A stretch of DNA of 64,000 nucleotides from Ancylobacter koreensis (GTDB lineage Bacteria > Pseudomonadota > Alphaproteobacteria > Rhizobiales > Xanthobacteraceae), in the NCBI RefSeq assembly GCF_023016525.1, contig NZ_JALKCG010000001.1, positions 186,001 to 250,000 of the forward strand, given 5' to 3'. A program made the position numbers and the translations under genes. Below the pieces are notes generated by a model. That model searched no databases. It had not been told where the DNA came from and worked only from the letters and a program-made list of their open reading frames with translations. Below, in pieces: positions 21,843 through 31,632 of the stretch; position 1 is the stretch's first letter, and every line of letters starts with the position of its first letter.

Positions 21843-24800
21843 ATGAATATGGAGCTCTCGCGCCGTACGTTTCTGAAAACGTCGGGTGCGGGGATCGCGG
21901 GCACGACGCTCGGTGCCTTCGGCTTCAGCGAAGCGGAGGCCGCCGTGGCCTCCGCCGTGAAGCCGTTCCACCTGGCGAACACGGCCGAAACGCGAAACAC
22001 CTGCACCTACTGCTCCGTCGCCTGCGGCATCATCATCTATTCGAAGGGCGACCTCCGGAAGGGCGAGAAGGCCGACATCGTCCATATCGAGGGCGATTCG
22101 GACCATCCGACCAACCGCGGCACGCTCTGCCCCAAGGGCGCGGCGCTGCGCGACATCGTGAAGTCGGAAACGCGCCTCACCCAGCCGATGATCCGCAAGC
22201 CCGGCTCCGACCGCTTCGAGCCGATTTCCTGGGACGCCGCGCTCGACAAGATCGCCCGCGCGATGAAGGACGATCGCGACGCGAACTTCATCGCCACCAA
22301 CAAGGACGGCGTGACGGTCAACCGCTGGCTCACCACCGGCTTCCTGGCGGCCTCGGCCACCACCAACGAGACGGCGTTCGCCACCTACAAGGTGGTGCGC
22401 TCGACCGGCATTCTGGCGTTCGACAACCAGGCACGCGTCTGACACGGCCCGACGGTGGCGAGTCTCGCCCCAACATTTGGCCGTGGCGCTATGACGAACG
22501 CCTGGACGGACATCAAGAACACCGACCTCGTCGTCATCATGGGCGGCAATGCCGCCGAAGCTCATCCGTGCGGATTCAAGTGGGTCACTGAGGCGAAAGC
22601 CAACCGTGGCGCCAAGCTGATCGTCATCGACCCGCGCTACACGCGCTCGGCGTCGGTCGCGGACTATTACGCGCCGATCCGGCAGGGCACCGACATCGCC
22701 TTCCTGATGGGCCTCATCAACTGGTGCATGCAGAACGACAAGGTGCAGTGGGCCTATACCAAGGCCTTCACCAACGCGTCCTATGTCGTGAAGGAAGGCT
22801 TCACCTATCAGGACGGCCTGTTCGCCGGCTATGACGAGGCCAAGCGCGACTATAATCGCGATACGTGGGAATACGAGATCGGCCCCGACGGCTATGCGGT
22901 GGTCGACGACACGCTGACCCATCCGCGCTGCGTGTGGAACCTGCTGAAGGCCCACGTCGCCACCTACACGCCGGAAATGGTCGAGCGCATCTGCGGCACG
23001 CCGAAGGACAAGTTCCTGAAGATCGCGCAGATGATCGGCGAGTGCTCCTCGCCGACCAAGACCATGACGAGCATGTACGCGCTCGGCTGGACCCAGCACT
23101 CCAAGGGCGCGCAGAACATCCGCGGCATGGCGATGCTGCAGCTCATCCTCGGCAATATCGGGGTGCGCGGCGGCGGCATGAACGCGCTGCGCGGCCATTC
23201 CAACATCCAGGGGCTGACCGATCTCGGGCTGATGAGCAACCTCATCCCCGGCTATCTCAACATCCCCACGGAAAAGGAAACCGACCTCACGGCCTACATG
23301 TCGACGCGCGCCTTCAAGCCGCTGCGGCCGAACCAGATGAGCTACTGGCAGAACTACCGGAAGTTCTTCGTCAGCTTCATGAAGTCCATGTACGGACCGG
23401 CAGCCACCGCCGAGAACGACTGGGGCTACCAGTACCTGCCCAAACTCGACGTGCCGAACTACGACATCCTGCGGGCCTTCGAGCTCATGAAGCAGGGCAA
23501 GATGAACCTCTATTTCTGCCAGGGGTTCAATCCGCTGCAGGCCTTCCCCAACAAGGCGAAGCTGGCCGAGGCGCTGGCCAAGCTGAAGCTGCTGGTCGTC
23601 ATGGACCCGCTCCAGACCGAGACGGCGCGGTTCTGGGAAGATCACGGCATCTACAACAAGACCGACCCGGCCAGCATCAAGACCGAGGTGCTCCAGCTCC
23701 CCACCACCTGCTTCGCGGAGGACGAGGGTTCGCTGGTCAATTCCGGCCGCTGGCTGCAATGGCACTGGCCCGGCGGCTCGCCTCCCGGCGAGGCGCGCAC
23801 CGACACCTTCATCATGGCGCAGATCCACCTGCGGCTGAAGGAGCTCTACCGCAAGGAGGGCGGAGCCTTCCCCGACCCGATCCTCAACCTCAACTGGACC
23901 TACAAGAACCCGGAGGAACCGACCCCGGAGGAACTGGCGAAGGAGATGAACGGGTCGGCGCTCGTCGACGTGTTCGATCCTGCCGACCCGACGAAGAAAG
24001 TGCTGGAGGCCGGCAAGCAACTGTCCGGCTTCGGCCAGTACCGCGACGACGGCACCACCGCCGGCGGCTGCTGGATCTTCTCCGGCTGCTGGACCGAGGC
24101 CGGCAACATGATGGCGCGGCGGGACAATTCCGATCCGGGCGATGCGGGCACCTTCCTCAAATGGTCCTTCGCCTGGCCGGCCAACCGCCGCATCCTCTAC
24201 AACCGCGCCTCCTGCGACCTTGAGGGCAAGCCGTGGGATCCCTCGCGCAAGCTCATCGAGTGGGACGGCGCCAAGTGGAGCGGCTACGACGTGCCGGACA
24301 TCGCGCCGACCGCCAAGCCGGCCGATGTGGGCCCCTTCATCATGAACCCGGAGGGCGTCTCGCGCCTCTTCGTGCGCAAGATGATGCGGGACGGGCCGTT
24401 CCCTGTGCATTACGAGCCGTTCGAGAGCCCCGTGGCCAACGTCATCGCCCCCAAGATCGTGGGCAATCCGGTGGCTCGCGTGTTCAAGGACGACTGGGAA
24501 CAGTTCGCCAAGCCCGGCTCGCCCGAATTCCCCTATGCGGCGACCACCTACCGGCTCACCGAGCATTTCCACTACTGGACCAAGAACAACCATGTGAACG
24601 CGGTCCTGCAGCCGGAAGCCTTCGTCGAGATCTCCGAGGAACTGGCGAAGGAGAAGGGCATCGCGCTCGGCGGCTGGGTGCGGGTGTGGTCGAAGCGCGG
24701 CGAAATCCTCGCCAAGGCGGTCGTCACCAAGCGCATCAAGCCGATGACCATCGACGGCAAGACGGTCCACGTGGTCGGCGTGCCGATCCACTGGGGCTTC

Positions 24801-24929
24801 GTCGGCGCGGCCCGCAAGGGCTTCGGCGCCAATAACCTCACCCCCTTCGTGGGCGACGCGAACATCGAGACGCCGGAATTCAAGGCGTTCCAGGTGAACA
24901 TCGAAGCGTCCACCGGGCCGGTGGCATAA
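21843..24929 (+). CDS. fdhA: formate dehydrogenase-N/O type alpha subunit, selenoprotein (Sec200 at UGA 22440-22442)
   Basis: Molybdopterin-containing catalytic subunit oxidising formate in the periplasm. It begins with a Tat signal ([16 protein letters not shown]), then the [4Fe-4S] motif [13 protein letters not shown]...CPKGAAL. The frame meets TGA at codon 200 in the context V-U-H-G-P-T-V-A, exactly the Sec site of FDH-N/O. After it the same frame runs on to 24929, total 1028 residues, the family length. A SECIS hairpin follows at once, and the Sec machinery lies in the same cluster. Gene callers will split this into two ORFs. fdhB starts 14 bases downstream. Confidence 0.96.
22440..22477 (+). 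promoter_or_regulatory. bacterial SECIS element of fdhA
   Basis: Counting the U of UGA as 1, a hairpin GGCG (22457-22460) / CGCC (22466-22469) presents loop AGUCU with the SelB-contacting G and U at positions 23 and 24. This is the same place as in E. coli fdhF and fdnG. Flanking bases (GGUG, CCAAC) can extend the stem. Confidence 0.85.
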
Positions 24930-24943
24930 AGGGAGGCGGAGCG

Positions 24944-25930
24944 ATGTTTCCTGCGATTGCGAACCCGTCCGTCTCTCCCGACGCCGACAAGCCGCGCTTC
25001 GGTGAGAAGGACATCATGAGGCGCTCCGCCTCCGAGGTCACGCCGCCCGCTACGCGGCTGACCGAGGTGGCCAAGCTGATCGACGTCACCAAGTGCATCG
25101 GCTGCAAGGCCTGCCAGGCGGCGTGCCTCGAGTGGAACAACCTCACCGAGGAGATCGGCTTCAACCACGGGGTCTACACCAACCCCATGGACCTGACGCC
25201 CGACACCTTCACGCTGATGCGCTTCACCGAATGGGTGAACCCCGAGACCGAGAATCTCGAATGGCTCATCCGCAAGGACGGCTGCATGCACTGCGAGGAT
25301 CCGGGCTGCCTGAAGGCCTGTCCCTCGCCGGGCGCCATCGTGCAGTACTCGAACGGCATCGTCGATTTCCAGCACGAGAACTGCATCGGCTGCGGCTACT
25401 GCATCAAGGGCTGCCCCTTCAACATCCCGCGCATCTCGAAGGTCGACCACACGGCCTACAAGTGCACGCTCTGCTCGGACCGCGTGGCGGTGGGCCAGGG
25501 CCCGGCCTGCCAGAAGGCCTGCCCGACCCAGGCCATCGTCTTCGGCACCAAGCAGGAGATGAAGGACTGGGCGGAGTTCCGCATCACCGACCTCAAGTCG
25601 CGCGGCTTCGACAAGGCCGGCCTCTATGATCCGCAAGGCGTGGGCGGCACCCATGTGATGTATGTGCTGCACCACGCCGACACGCCGTCCATCTATGCCG
25701 GCCTGCCGGACAATCCCCGCATCTCGCCGATCGTCGAGACCTGGAAGGGCGTGACCAAATATGTCGGCCTCGCCGTGATGGGCTTCGCCGCCGCGGCGGG
25801 CTTCCTCCACTACGTCGTCGCCGGCCCCAACAAGGTGGGCGAGGAGGATGAGGAGAACGCGGAGAAGCTGGTCGAGGGCAAGGCGCCCCCGCCGCCGGCC
25901 GATCCGACCCAGCCGGAAGGGAGGGTGTGA
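24944..25930 (+). CDS. fdhB: formate dehydrogenase beta subunit (four [4Fe-4S] ferredoxin-type)
   Basis: Electron-transfer subunit between FdhA and the cytochrome b subunit. The 328-residue product has four cysteine clusters: [37 protein letters not shown] and [21 protein letters not shown]. It also has a single C-terminal membrane segment ([20 protein letters not shown]) and a proline- and acid-rich tail, like FdnH. It starts at ATG 24944 behind GGGAGGCGGAG and ends overlapping the gamma-subunit start (TGATG). Confidence 0.95.
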   Translation: MFPAIANPSVSPDADKPRFGEKDIMRRSASEVTPPATRLTEVAKLIDVTKCIGCKACQAACLEWNNLTEEIGFNHGVYTNPMDLTPDTFTLMRFTEWVNPETENLEWLIRKDGCMHCEDPGCLKACPSPGAIVQYSNGIVDFQHENCIGCGYCIKGCPFNIPRISKVDHTAYKCTLCSDRVAVGQGPACQKACPTQAIVFGTKQEMKDWAEFRITDLKSRGFDKAGLYDPQGVGGTHVMYVLHHADTPSIYAGLPDNPRISPIVETWKGVTKYVGLAVMGFAAAAGFLHYVVAGPNKVGEEDEENAEKLVEGKAPPPPADPTQPEGRV

Positions 25931-26673
25931 TGAGCGCCATCGACCCCCACGCGCACGGGCATGCTCACATGCCCGACCATGCTCACCTGCCCGACGATGT
26001 CGAGCCGGGCGATGGCGTGCGCCCCGGCCACCCGGTGCAGGTGTCGCGCTACACGCTCGCCGCCCGCATCAACCACTGGATCACCGCCATCAGCCTCGTG
26101 CTGCTGGCGCTGTCCGGCATGGCGCTGTTCACGCCGAAGCTGTTCTTCCTCACCGGCCTGTTCGGCGGCGGGCAGTGGACGCGCGCCATCCATCCGTGGA
26201 TCGGCGTGGTGCTGTTCTTCTCCTTCTTCATTCTGTTCGTGCGCTTCTGGCGCGCCAACCTGCCCGCCCGCGAGGACGGCACGTGGCTGGCGCGCATCAG
26301 CGACGTGCTGGGCGGGCACGAGGAGAGGCTGCCGGAGATCGGCAAGTACAATGCCGGCCAGAAATTCGTCTTCTGGTCGATGTCGGGCCTGATCATCGTG
26401 CTGATCGGCAGCGGCATCGTGATGTGGGACCAGTATTTCTACCCCTTCACCACCATCGAGCAGAAGCGCATCGCCATCCTCGTCCATGCGGTGGCGGCGG
26501 TGTGCATCATCTGCGTGTGGATCATCCACGTCTACGCGGCGATCTGGGTGAAGGGCACGTTCAGCGCCATGACGCGGGGCGAGGTGACGGGCGGCTGGGC
26601 TTGGCGCCACCACCGCAAATGGCTGCGCGAGCTCGTCGGCAAGCCGAAGGAACCGCGCGCACCGGCCGAGTGA
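25930..26673 (+). CDS. fdhC: formate dehydrogenase cytochrome b556 (gamma) subunit
   Basis: Membrane quinone-reducing subunit with haem b. The 247-residue protein has four hydrophobic helices with haem-ligand histidines in the typical places: RINHWITAISLVLLALSG, IHPWIGVVLFFSFFILFV, FVFWSMSGLIIVLIGSGIV and ILVHAVAAVCIICVWIIHVYAAIW. The N-terminus carries an unusual His-rich repeat (HAHGHAHMPDHAHLPDD). ATG 25930 overlaps the fdhB stop; a GTG one codon earlier is less likely. A repeat element separates it from fdhE. Confidence 0.94.
   Translation: MSAIDPHAHGHAHMPDHAHLPDDVEPGDGVRPGHPVQVSRYTLAARINHWITAISLVLLALSGMALFTPKLFFLTGLFGGGQWTRAIHPWIGVVLFFSFFILFVRFWRANLPAREDGTWLARISDVLGGHEERLPEIGKYNAGQKFVFWSMSGLIIVLIGSGIVMWDQYFYPFTTIEQKRIAILVHAVAAVCIICVWIIHVYAAIWVKGTFSAMTRGEVTGGWAWRHHRKWLRELVGKPKEPRAPAE
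25960..25995 (+). repeat. 18-bp direct repeat coding for a His-rich motif in FdhC
   Basis: Two adjacent 18-bp units (25960-25977, 25978-25995) differ at one base and encode HAHMPD and HAHLPD. Confidence 0.9.
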
Positions 26674-26683
26674 GGCGCGAGCC

Positions 26684-26720
26684 ATCATCCCGGAAAGGCC
26701 GCAGGCCGATCCGGGATGAC
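26684..26720. repeat. REP-like palindrome (copy C, short)
   Basis: TCATCCCGGAAAGGCCGCAG continues to CCGATCCGGGATGAC, sharing the ends and core of the elements at 12935 and 19727 but lacking their second half. A CGGGATGACG remnant follows. It lies between fdhC and fdhE, where it could stabilise the upstream message. Confidence 0.7.
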
Positions 26721-26858
26721 GCGCCTCGGGATGACGATGCGGTGAAGGCGTGCCCCGGCGCGCCGCGCCGCCCCATATGACAGGGGCCTGCCCGGTCGCC
26801 GCGGCCGGGCCGGAAACCCTGCGCAGACCACGTGGCCCGTGCGGTTCGTGAGGAACGA

Positions 26859-27770
26859 ATGTCGGTCGATATCAAACCCGATCCTTCGATGATCGGCGCG
26901 GTCTCCGCCCCGCCCTTCGCGGTCATGCCCGATCCCGCGACGCTGTTCGCCGCGCGCGCGAAGCGGCTGCGGATCTATGCGGCGGTCAGCCCGCTCAAGC
27001 CCTATCTCGATTTCGTCGCCGGCCTCGTCGAGGCGCAGCACGCCATCGTGCCCGCCCTTCCGCCGGTCGAGGCGCCGGATATCGAGGCAATGGAGCGCGC
27101 GAGCGGATTCGAGATGCCCCCGCTCGACCGCGCCCGCACCACGCTCGACGACACGCTGGAGACGACGCTCGACGCGCTGTTCGACGCCGCCTCGCGCATC
27201 GAGATGCCCGAGGAGGCGGCGCAGGCGCTCACCCGCGTGCGCCGGGCCGACGGCGCCGAGCGGGCCCGGATGGTGCGCGACGTGCTCGCCCACGACATGC
27301 CCGTCGAAACGCTGGCCGAGCATGTCTATGTCGCGGCCGCGCTGCAGGTGCACTTCGCCCGCCTCGCCGCCGCGCTCGACGCAAAACGTCTCGTGCCGGT
27401 AGGCGACGGCGTGTGTCCGGCCTGCGGCGGCCCGCCCGTCGCCTCGCTGATCGTCGAATGGCCGAACGCGCACGGCAACCGTTTCTGCGCCTGCTCGCTG
27501 TGCTCCACCCTGTGGAACTATGTGCGCATACGCTGCTGCTCCTGCGGCACCACCAAGGGCATCGGCTATCAGGAGATCGAGGGCAGTCCCGGCACCATCA
27601 AGGCCGAGACCTGCGACGAATGCCGCACCTATGTGAAGGTGATGTACCAGAACAAGGACGTCGCCATCGAGCCGGTGGCCGACGACATCGGCACGCTCGG
27701 CCTCGATCTGATGATGCGCGAGGGCCCCTATCGCCGCGCCGCCTTCAACCCCTTCCTGCTCGGCTATTAG
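26859..27770 (+). CDS. fdhE: formate dehydrogenase accessory protein FdhE
   Basis: Cytoplasmic rubredoxin-like factor needed for assembly of respiratory formate dehydrogenases. The 303-residue product (E. coli 309) has four CxxC motifs: GDGVCPACGGPPV, FCACSLCSTLWNY, RCCSCGTTKG and ETCDECRTYVK. ATG 26859 is chosen because AGGAA precedes it by a good distance; the frame opens nine codons earlier. selA begins nine bases after the stop. Confidence 0.94.
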   Translation: MSVDIKPDPSMIGAVSAPPFAVMPDPATLFAARAKRLRIYAAVSPLKPYLDFVAGLVEAQHAIVPALPPVEAPDIEAMERASGFEMPPLDRARTTLDDTLETTLDALFDAASRIEMPEEAAQALTRVRRADGAERARMVRDVLAHDMPVETLAEHVYVAAALQVHFARLAAALDAKRLVPVGDGVCPACGGPPVASLIVEWPNAHGNRFCACSLCSTLWNYVRIRCCSCGTTKGIGYQEIEGSPGTIKAETCDECRTYVKVMYQNKDVAIEPVADDIGTLGLDLMMREGPYRRAAFNPFLLGY

Positions 27771-27779
27771 GGGACGGCG

Positions 27780-29195
27780 ATGGACGCGGACACCCGCCCC
27801 TCCCCCTCGCTGCGCGGCCTGCCCTCGGTGGACCAGGTGCTGAAGACCCCAGCCGCCGCGCCGGCGCTGGAACGGCACGGGCGCGCGCCTCTCACCCAGG
27901 CCGTGCGGGCGGCGCTCGCGCAGGCGCGCGAGGCCGTGCTTGAGGGCCGCCTTGCTGCTCCGCTCTCGCCTGAAGAGGTCGCGCTGGCGGCCGTCGAGGC
28001 GCTGGAACACCGCGCCCGCCCCAGCCTGCGGCCGGTGTTCAACCTTACCGGCACGGTGCTGCACACCAATCTCGGCCGCGCCCTGCTGGCGGAAGAGGCC
28101 ATCGAGGCCGCCACTGCCGCCATGCGCGCGGCCGTGGCGCTGGAATTCGACCTCGCCGGCGGCGGGCGCGGCGAACGCGACGACCATGTGCGCGAACTGC
28201 TCGTCGAGCTGACCGGTGCGGAAGACGCCACCGTCGTCAACAACAACGCCGCCGCCGTGCTGATCGCACTCAACACGCTCGGGCAGGGCCGCGAGGCGGT
28301 GGTCTCGCGCGGCGAGTTGATCGAGATCGGCGGCGCCTTCCGCATGCCGGACATCATGGCCCGCGCCGGGGTGACGCTCATCGAGGTCGGCACCACCAAC
28401 CGCACCCATGCGAAGGACTATGCCGGCGCACTGGGCGAGGCGACCGGGCTGGTGCTGAAGGTGCACACCTCCAACTACCGCATCGAGGGCTTCACTAAAG
28501 AGGTGCCGGCGCGCGAGCTGGCGGATATCGCCCACGCGAAGGGCGTGCCGCTCGTCAACGATCTCGGCTCCGGCACGCTGTTCGACCTCGCCCGCATCGG
28601 CCTCGCCCACGAGCCGACCGTGCGCGAGGCGGTGGCCGAGGGCGCCGACATCGTCACCTTCTCCGGCGACAAGCTGCTCGGCGGGCCGCAGACCGGCTTC
28701 ATCGTCGGCCGTGCCGACCTCATCGCCCGCATCAATAGGAACCCGATGAAGCGGGCGCTGCGCGTCGACAAGATCCGCCTCGCGGCGCTGGAGGCGACGC
28801 TGCGGCTCTATCGCGATCCCGAGCGCCTGAGGGCACGCCTGCCGACGCTGCGCCTGCTCGCCCGCACGCGCGAGGAACTCGCGGCGCTGGCCGCCACGCT
28901 CATCGGCCCGGTTGGCGCGCGGCTCGGCGCCGGCTTCACGGTCGAGGTAGCGGACTGCGCCAGCCAGATCGGCTCCGGCGCGCTGCCGCTGGAGACCCTG
29001 CCCAGCACCGCGCTCGCCATCCGCCCGTCGAACGGCTCGGGCGGCGCGCTCAACGCGCTGCAGGCGGCGCTGCGCGACCTGCCGGTGCCGATCATCGGGC
29101 GCATCGCCGAGGGCGCGCTCCTGCTCGACCTGCGCTGCCTGGAGGACGAGGCCGGCTTCCTCGACAGCCTGCGCCATGTCGAGGTGCCGGCATGA
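27780..29195 (+). CDS. selA: L-seryl-tRNA(Sec) selenium transferase
   Basis: PLP enzyme converting Ser-tRNA(Sec) to Sec-tRNA(Sec) using selenophosphate; a decameric ring in known members. The 471-residue product has the family pattern [31 protein letters not shown] and the PLP lysine K298 in [13 protein letters not shown]. It sits between fdhE and selB, with an ATGA overlap to selB, so the two are translationally coupled. Confidence 0.96.
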   Translation: MDADTRPSPSLRGLPSVDQVLKTPAAAPALERHGRAPLTQAVRAALAQAREAVLEGRLAAPLSPEEVALAAVEALEHRARPSLRPVFNLTGTVLHTNLGRALLAEEAIEAATAAMRAAVALEFDLAGGGRGERDDHVRELLVELTGAEDATVVNNNAAAVLIALNTLGQGREAVVSRGELIEIGGAFRMPDIMARAGVTLIEVGTTNRTHAKDYAGALGEATGLVLKVHTSNYRIEGFTKEVPARELADIAHAKGVPLVNDLGSGTLFDLARIGLAHEPTVREAVAEGADIVTFSGDKLLGGPQTGFIVGRADLIARINRNPMKRALRVDKIRLAALEATLRLYRDPERLRARLPTLRLLARTREELAALAATLIGPVGARLGAGFTVEVADCASQIGSGALPLETLPSTALAIRPSNGSGGALNALQAALRDLPVPIIGRIAEGALLLDLRCLEDEAGFLDSLRHVEVPA

Positions 29196-31294
29196 TCATC
29201 GGCACCGCCGGCCATATCGACCACGGCAAGACCGCGCTGGTCGGCGCGCTGACCGGCGTCGACACCGACCGGCTGAAGGAGGAGAAGGCGCGCGGCATCT
29301 CCATCGACCTCGGCTTCGCCTATCTGCCCACCGAGGCCGGCACACTCGGATTCATCGACGTGCCCGGCCACGAGAAATTCGTGCACACCATGCTGGCGGG
29401 GGCGAGCGGCATCGACTTCGCGCTGCTGATCGTCGCCGCCGATGACGGGGTGATGCCGCAGACCCGCGAACATCTCGCCCTCATCGACCTGCTCGGCATC
29501 TCGCGCGGGCTGGTCGCGCTCACCAAGGCAGACCTCGCCGACACGCCCCGCCTCGCCGGGGTCGCGACCGACATCGCCGCGCTGCTGGAGGGCACCGCGC
29601 TCGAAGGCGCGGACATACTGCCCGTCTCCGCCGTCACCGGCGCGGGCATCGACGCGCTGCGGACGCGTCTCGTCGACGAGGCCCGCGCCTTCGCCGCCCG
29701 CGGCAGCGAGGGCCGCTTCCGCCTCGCGGTGGACCGGTCCTTCACGCTGTCCGGGGCCGGCACGGTGGTGACGGGAACCGTGCTCTCCGGCCGGGTGCGG
29801 CTCGGCGACACGCTAACGGTGGCGCCGCAGGGCCTTTCCGCCCGTGTGCGCTCCCTCCACGCCCAGAATCGCAAGGCCGAGGAAGGCCGCACGGGGGACC
29901 GCTGCGCGCTCAATCTCGCCGGCGAGGGCGTCACGCACGACGCCATCCATCGCGGCGACATGGTGCTCGACCCCGCCCTCGCCGCGCCAACCTTGCGCAT
30001 CGACGCCACGCTCCGCGTGCTGGCGAGCGAGCCGAAACCGCTCGGGCAATGGTTCCCGGTGCGCTTCCATCACGGCGCGGCGGAAGTCGGCGCCCGCCTC
30101 GTGCCGCTCTCCGCGGAGGCGCTGGCGCCGGGCGGCGAAGGTCTCGTGCAGATCGTGCTGGACCGCCCTGTCGCGGCGGCGTCCGGCGACCGCTTCGTCA
30201 TCCGCGACACCTCCGCTCAGCGCACCGTCGGCGGCGGGCGCCTGCTCGACCTGCGCGCGCCGGCCCGCAAGCGCCGCACGCCCGAACGCCTCGCCCAGCT
30301 CGCCGCGATGGGGCGGGAAGATCCCGACGCGGCGGTGGCCGGCCTGCTGGACGTCGAGCCGTTCCATCTCGATCTCGACGCCTTCGCCCGCGACCGCGCG
30401 CTGGGGGCGGACGCCGCGGGGGACATCGCCCGCCGGCTCGGCCTCGTCGCGCTGCCGGCCGGCGGGGCGCTCACCGTGCTGTCCGCCGCGCGCTGGTCAC
30501 TCTATGGCGAGGCGCTGCTCGCCGAGCTCGCCCGTTTCCACGAGGGGAATCCCGATCTCGCCGGTATCGGCGCCGAGCGGCTGCGCCTCGCGCTGGTGCC
30601 GCGCCTGCCCAAGCCGGCCTTCACAGAAGCCCTGCGCCGCCTTGCCGGCGAGGGCCGTCTGGCGCTGGACGGCGCCTGGGTGCGGCTGCCCGGCCACGAA
30701 GTGCGCCTCACCCGCGCCGACGAGCTGCGCTGGGAGATCGTGGAGCCTCTTCTCGGCGGCGCCGAACGCTTCCGCCCGCCGCGCGTGCGCGACCTCGCCG
30801 CGGCGACCGGGGAGGCCGAGGCCGACATCCGACGCCTGCTCAAGCTGCTCGCCCGCATGGGCCGGGTCGACGAGGTGGCGCACGATCATTTCTTCCTGCG
30901 CCCGACCGTCGCCGCCATGGTGGGGATGGCGCGCGCCCTCGCCGCCGCCGCCGCGGACCGTCAGTTCGCCGCCAGCGCTTTCCGCGACCGCATCGAGCAG
31001 GGCGAGCACGCGGTCGGCCGCAAGGTGGCGATCCAGATCCTCGAATTCTTCGACCGGCACGGCGTCACGCTGCGGCGGGGAGATCTGCGCCGCATCAATC
31101 CGCACCGGCTGGACCTGTTCGGCGCAATCGACGACACTGAAGGCACGGCGCGCCCCGCGCCGGCCGATACGGCTTCTGGAAGAGCGTTATCTCCGGTGAG
31201 GTATCCGGACTTCAAATCCGGAAGGGGCCGCGAGCCGGTCCCTGGTGGGTTCGACTCCCACTCTCTTCCGCCATCTTCCGATCCGGGGCGCTGA
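29192..31294 (+). CDS. selB: selenocysteine-specific elongation factor SelB (C-terminal codons overlap tRNA-Sec)
   Basis: GTPase delivering Sec-tRNA(Sec) to UGA by binding the SECIS hairpin. The GTPase motifs are [26 protein letters not shown] and LTKADL. EF-Tu-like domains follow, then C-terminal winged helices (for example [25 protein letters not shown] and [33 protein letters not shown]). The conserved part ends near residue 645. The frame then continues 55 codons through the whole tRNA-Sec gene to a TGA at 31292, giving 700 residues against about 615-640 usual. The last part is probably dispensable or not made on processed transcripts. Confidence 0.93.
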   Translation: MIIGTAGHIDHGKTALVGALTGVDTDRLKEEKARGISIDLGFAYLPTEAGTLGFIDVPGHEKFVHTMLAGASGIDFALLIVAADDGVMPQTREHLALIDLLGISRGLVALTKADLADTPRLAGVATDIAALLEGTALEGADILPVSAVTGAGIDALRTRLVDEARAFAARGSEGRFRLAVDRSFTLSGAGTVVTGTVLSGRVRLGDTLTVAPQGLSARVRSLHAQNRKAEEGRTGDRCALNLAGEGVTHDAIHRGDMVLDPALAAPTLRIDATLRVLASEPKPLGQWFPVRFHHGAAEVGARLVPLSAEALAPGGEGLVQIVLDRPVAAASGDRFVIRDTSAQRTVGGGRLLDLRAPARKRRTPERLAQLAAMGREDPDAAVAGLLDVEPFHLDLDAFARDRALGADAAGDIARRLGLVALPAGGALTVLSAARWSLYGEALLAELARFHEGNPDLAGIGAERLRLALVPRLPKPAFTEALRRLAGEGRLALDGAWVRLPGHEVRLTRADELRWEIVEPLLGGAERFRPPRVRDLAAATGEAEADIRRLLKLLARMGRVDEVAHDHFFLRPTVAAMVGMARALAAAAADRQFAASAFRDRIEQGEHAVGRKVAIQILEFFDRHGVTLRRGDLRRINPHRLDLFGAIDDTEGTARPAPADTASGRALSPVRYPDFKSGRGREPVPGGFDSHSLPPSSDPGR
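31178..31273 (+). tRNA. selC: tRNA-Sec (anticodon UCA)
   Basis: A 96-base gene from GGAAGAGC to TCTCTTCCGCCA with CCA encoded. It has the six-pair D stem (TATCTC/GAGGTA), anticodon loop CTTCAAA with UCA at 31212-31214, a long variable arm, and T arm GTGGG-TTCGACT-CCCAC. It is close to E. coli selC throughout. The eighth acceptor pair, a Sec-tRNA hallmark, is C-U here rather than a Watson-Crick pair. It lies wholly inside the selB reading frame on the same strand. Confidence 0.96.
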
Positions 31295-31632
31295 GCGGGC
31301 GCCCGCGATCCACTCGCACGGCCCGCTCGGCCGCACTACGCCTCCCAGCATCGACCTTCTCAGTTGCCGAAAACCCGCCGGGTACGTCGCGCGCGAGGGA
31401 AATTGCGAGAGCGCCCGCCCGCCCCTTCTGTGCGTGCATGCACGAAAGAACCGGCATAGGCGCCATCACATTGTCATCTACGCATAACAAACCACGTGCT
31501 ACACAATTGCATCGAGCGGCGACGAACCGAAGCATACAGCACACCGGCACCGCCGCTTCGCTCTGTTTTCGCATATGACGTGCCGCGAAATCGAACGTAA
31601 TGAAACCACCTTCCACTCAAGGGATCACGATC
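31295..31632. other. intergenic region between selB/tRNA-Sec and the hydrolase
   Basis: 338 bases without a credible gene. A 12-bp perfect palindrome CGTGCATGCACG lies at 31433-31444, and the right half (31440-31600) is AT-richer than its surroundings and probably holds the hydrolase promoter. I see no T-tailed terminator after the tRNA. Confidence 0.5.

Noticed and set aside
22440-22454. fdhA as a pseudogene split by a nonsense mutation
   Set aside because: The stop is TGA at the exact Sec position, a SECIS hairpin follows with correct spacing, the frame is unchanged, and the Sec machinery is adjacent.
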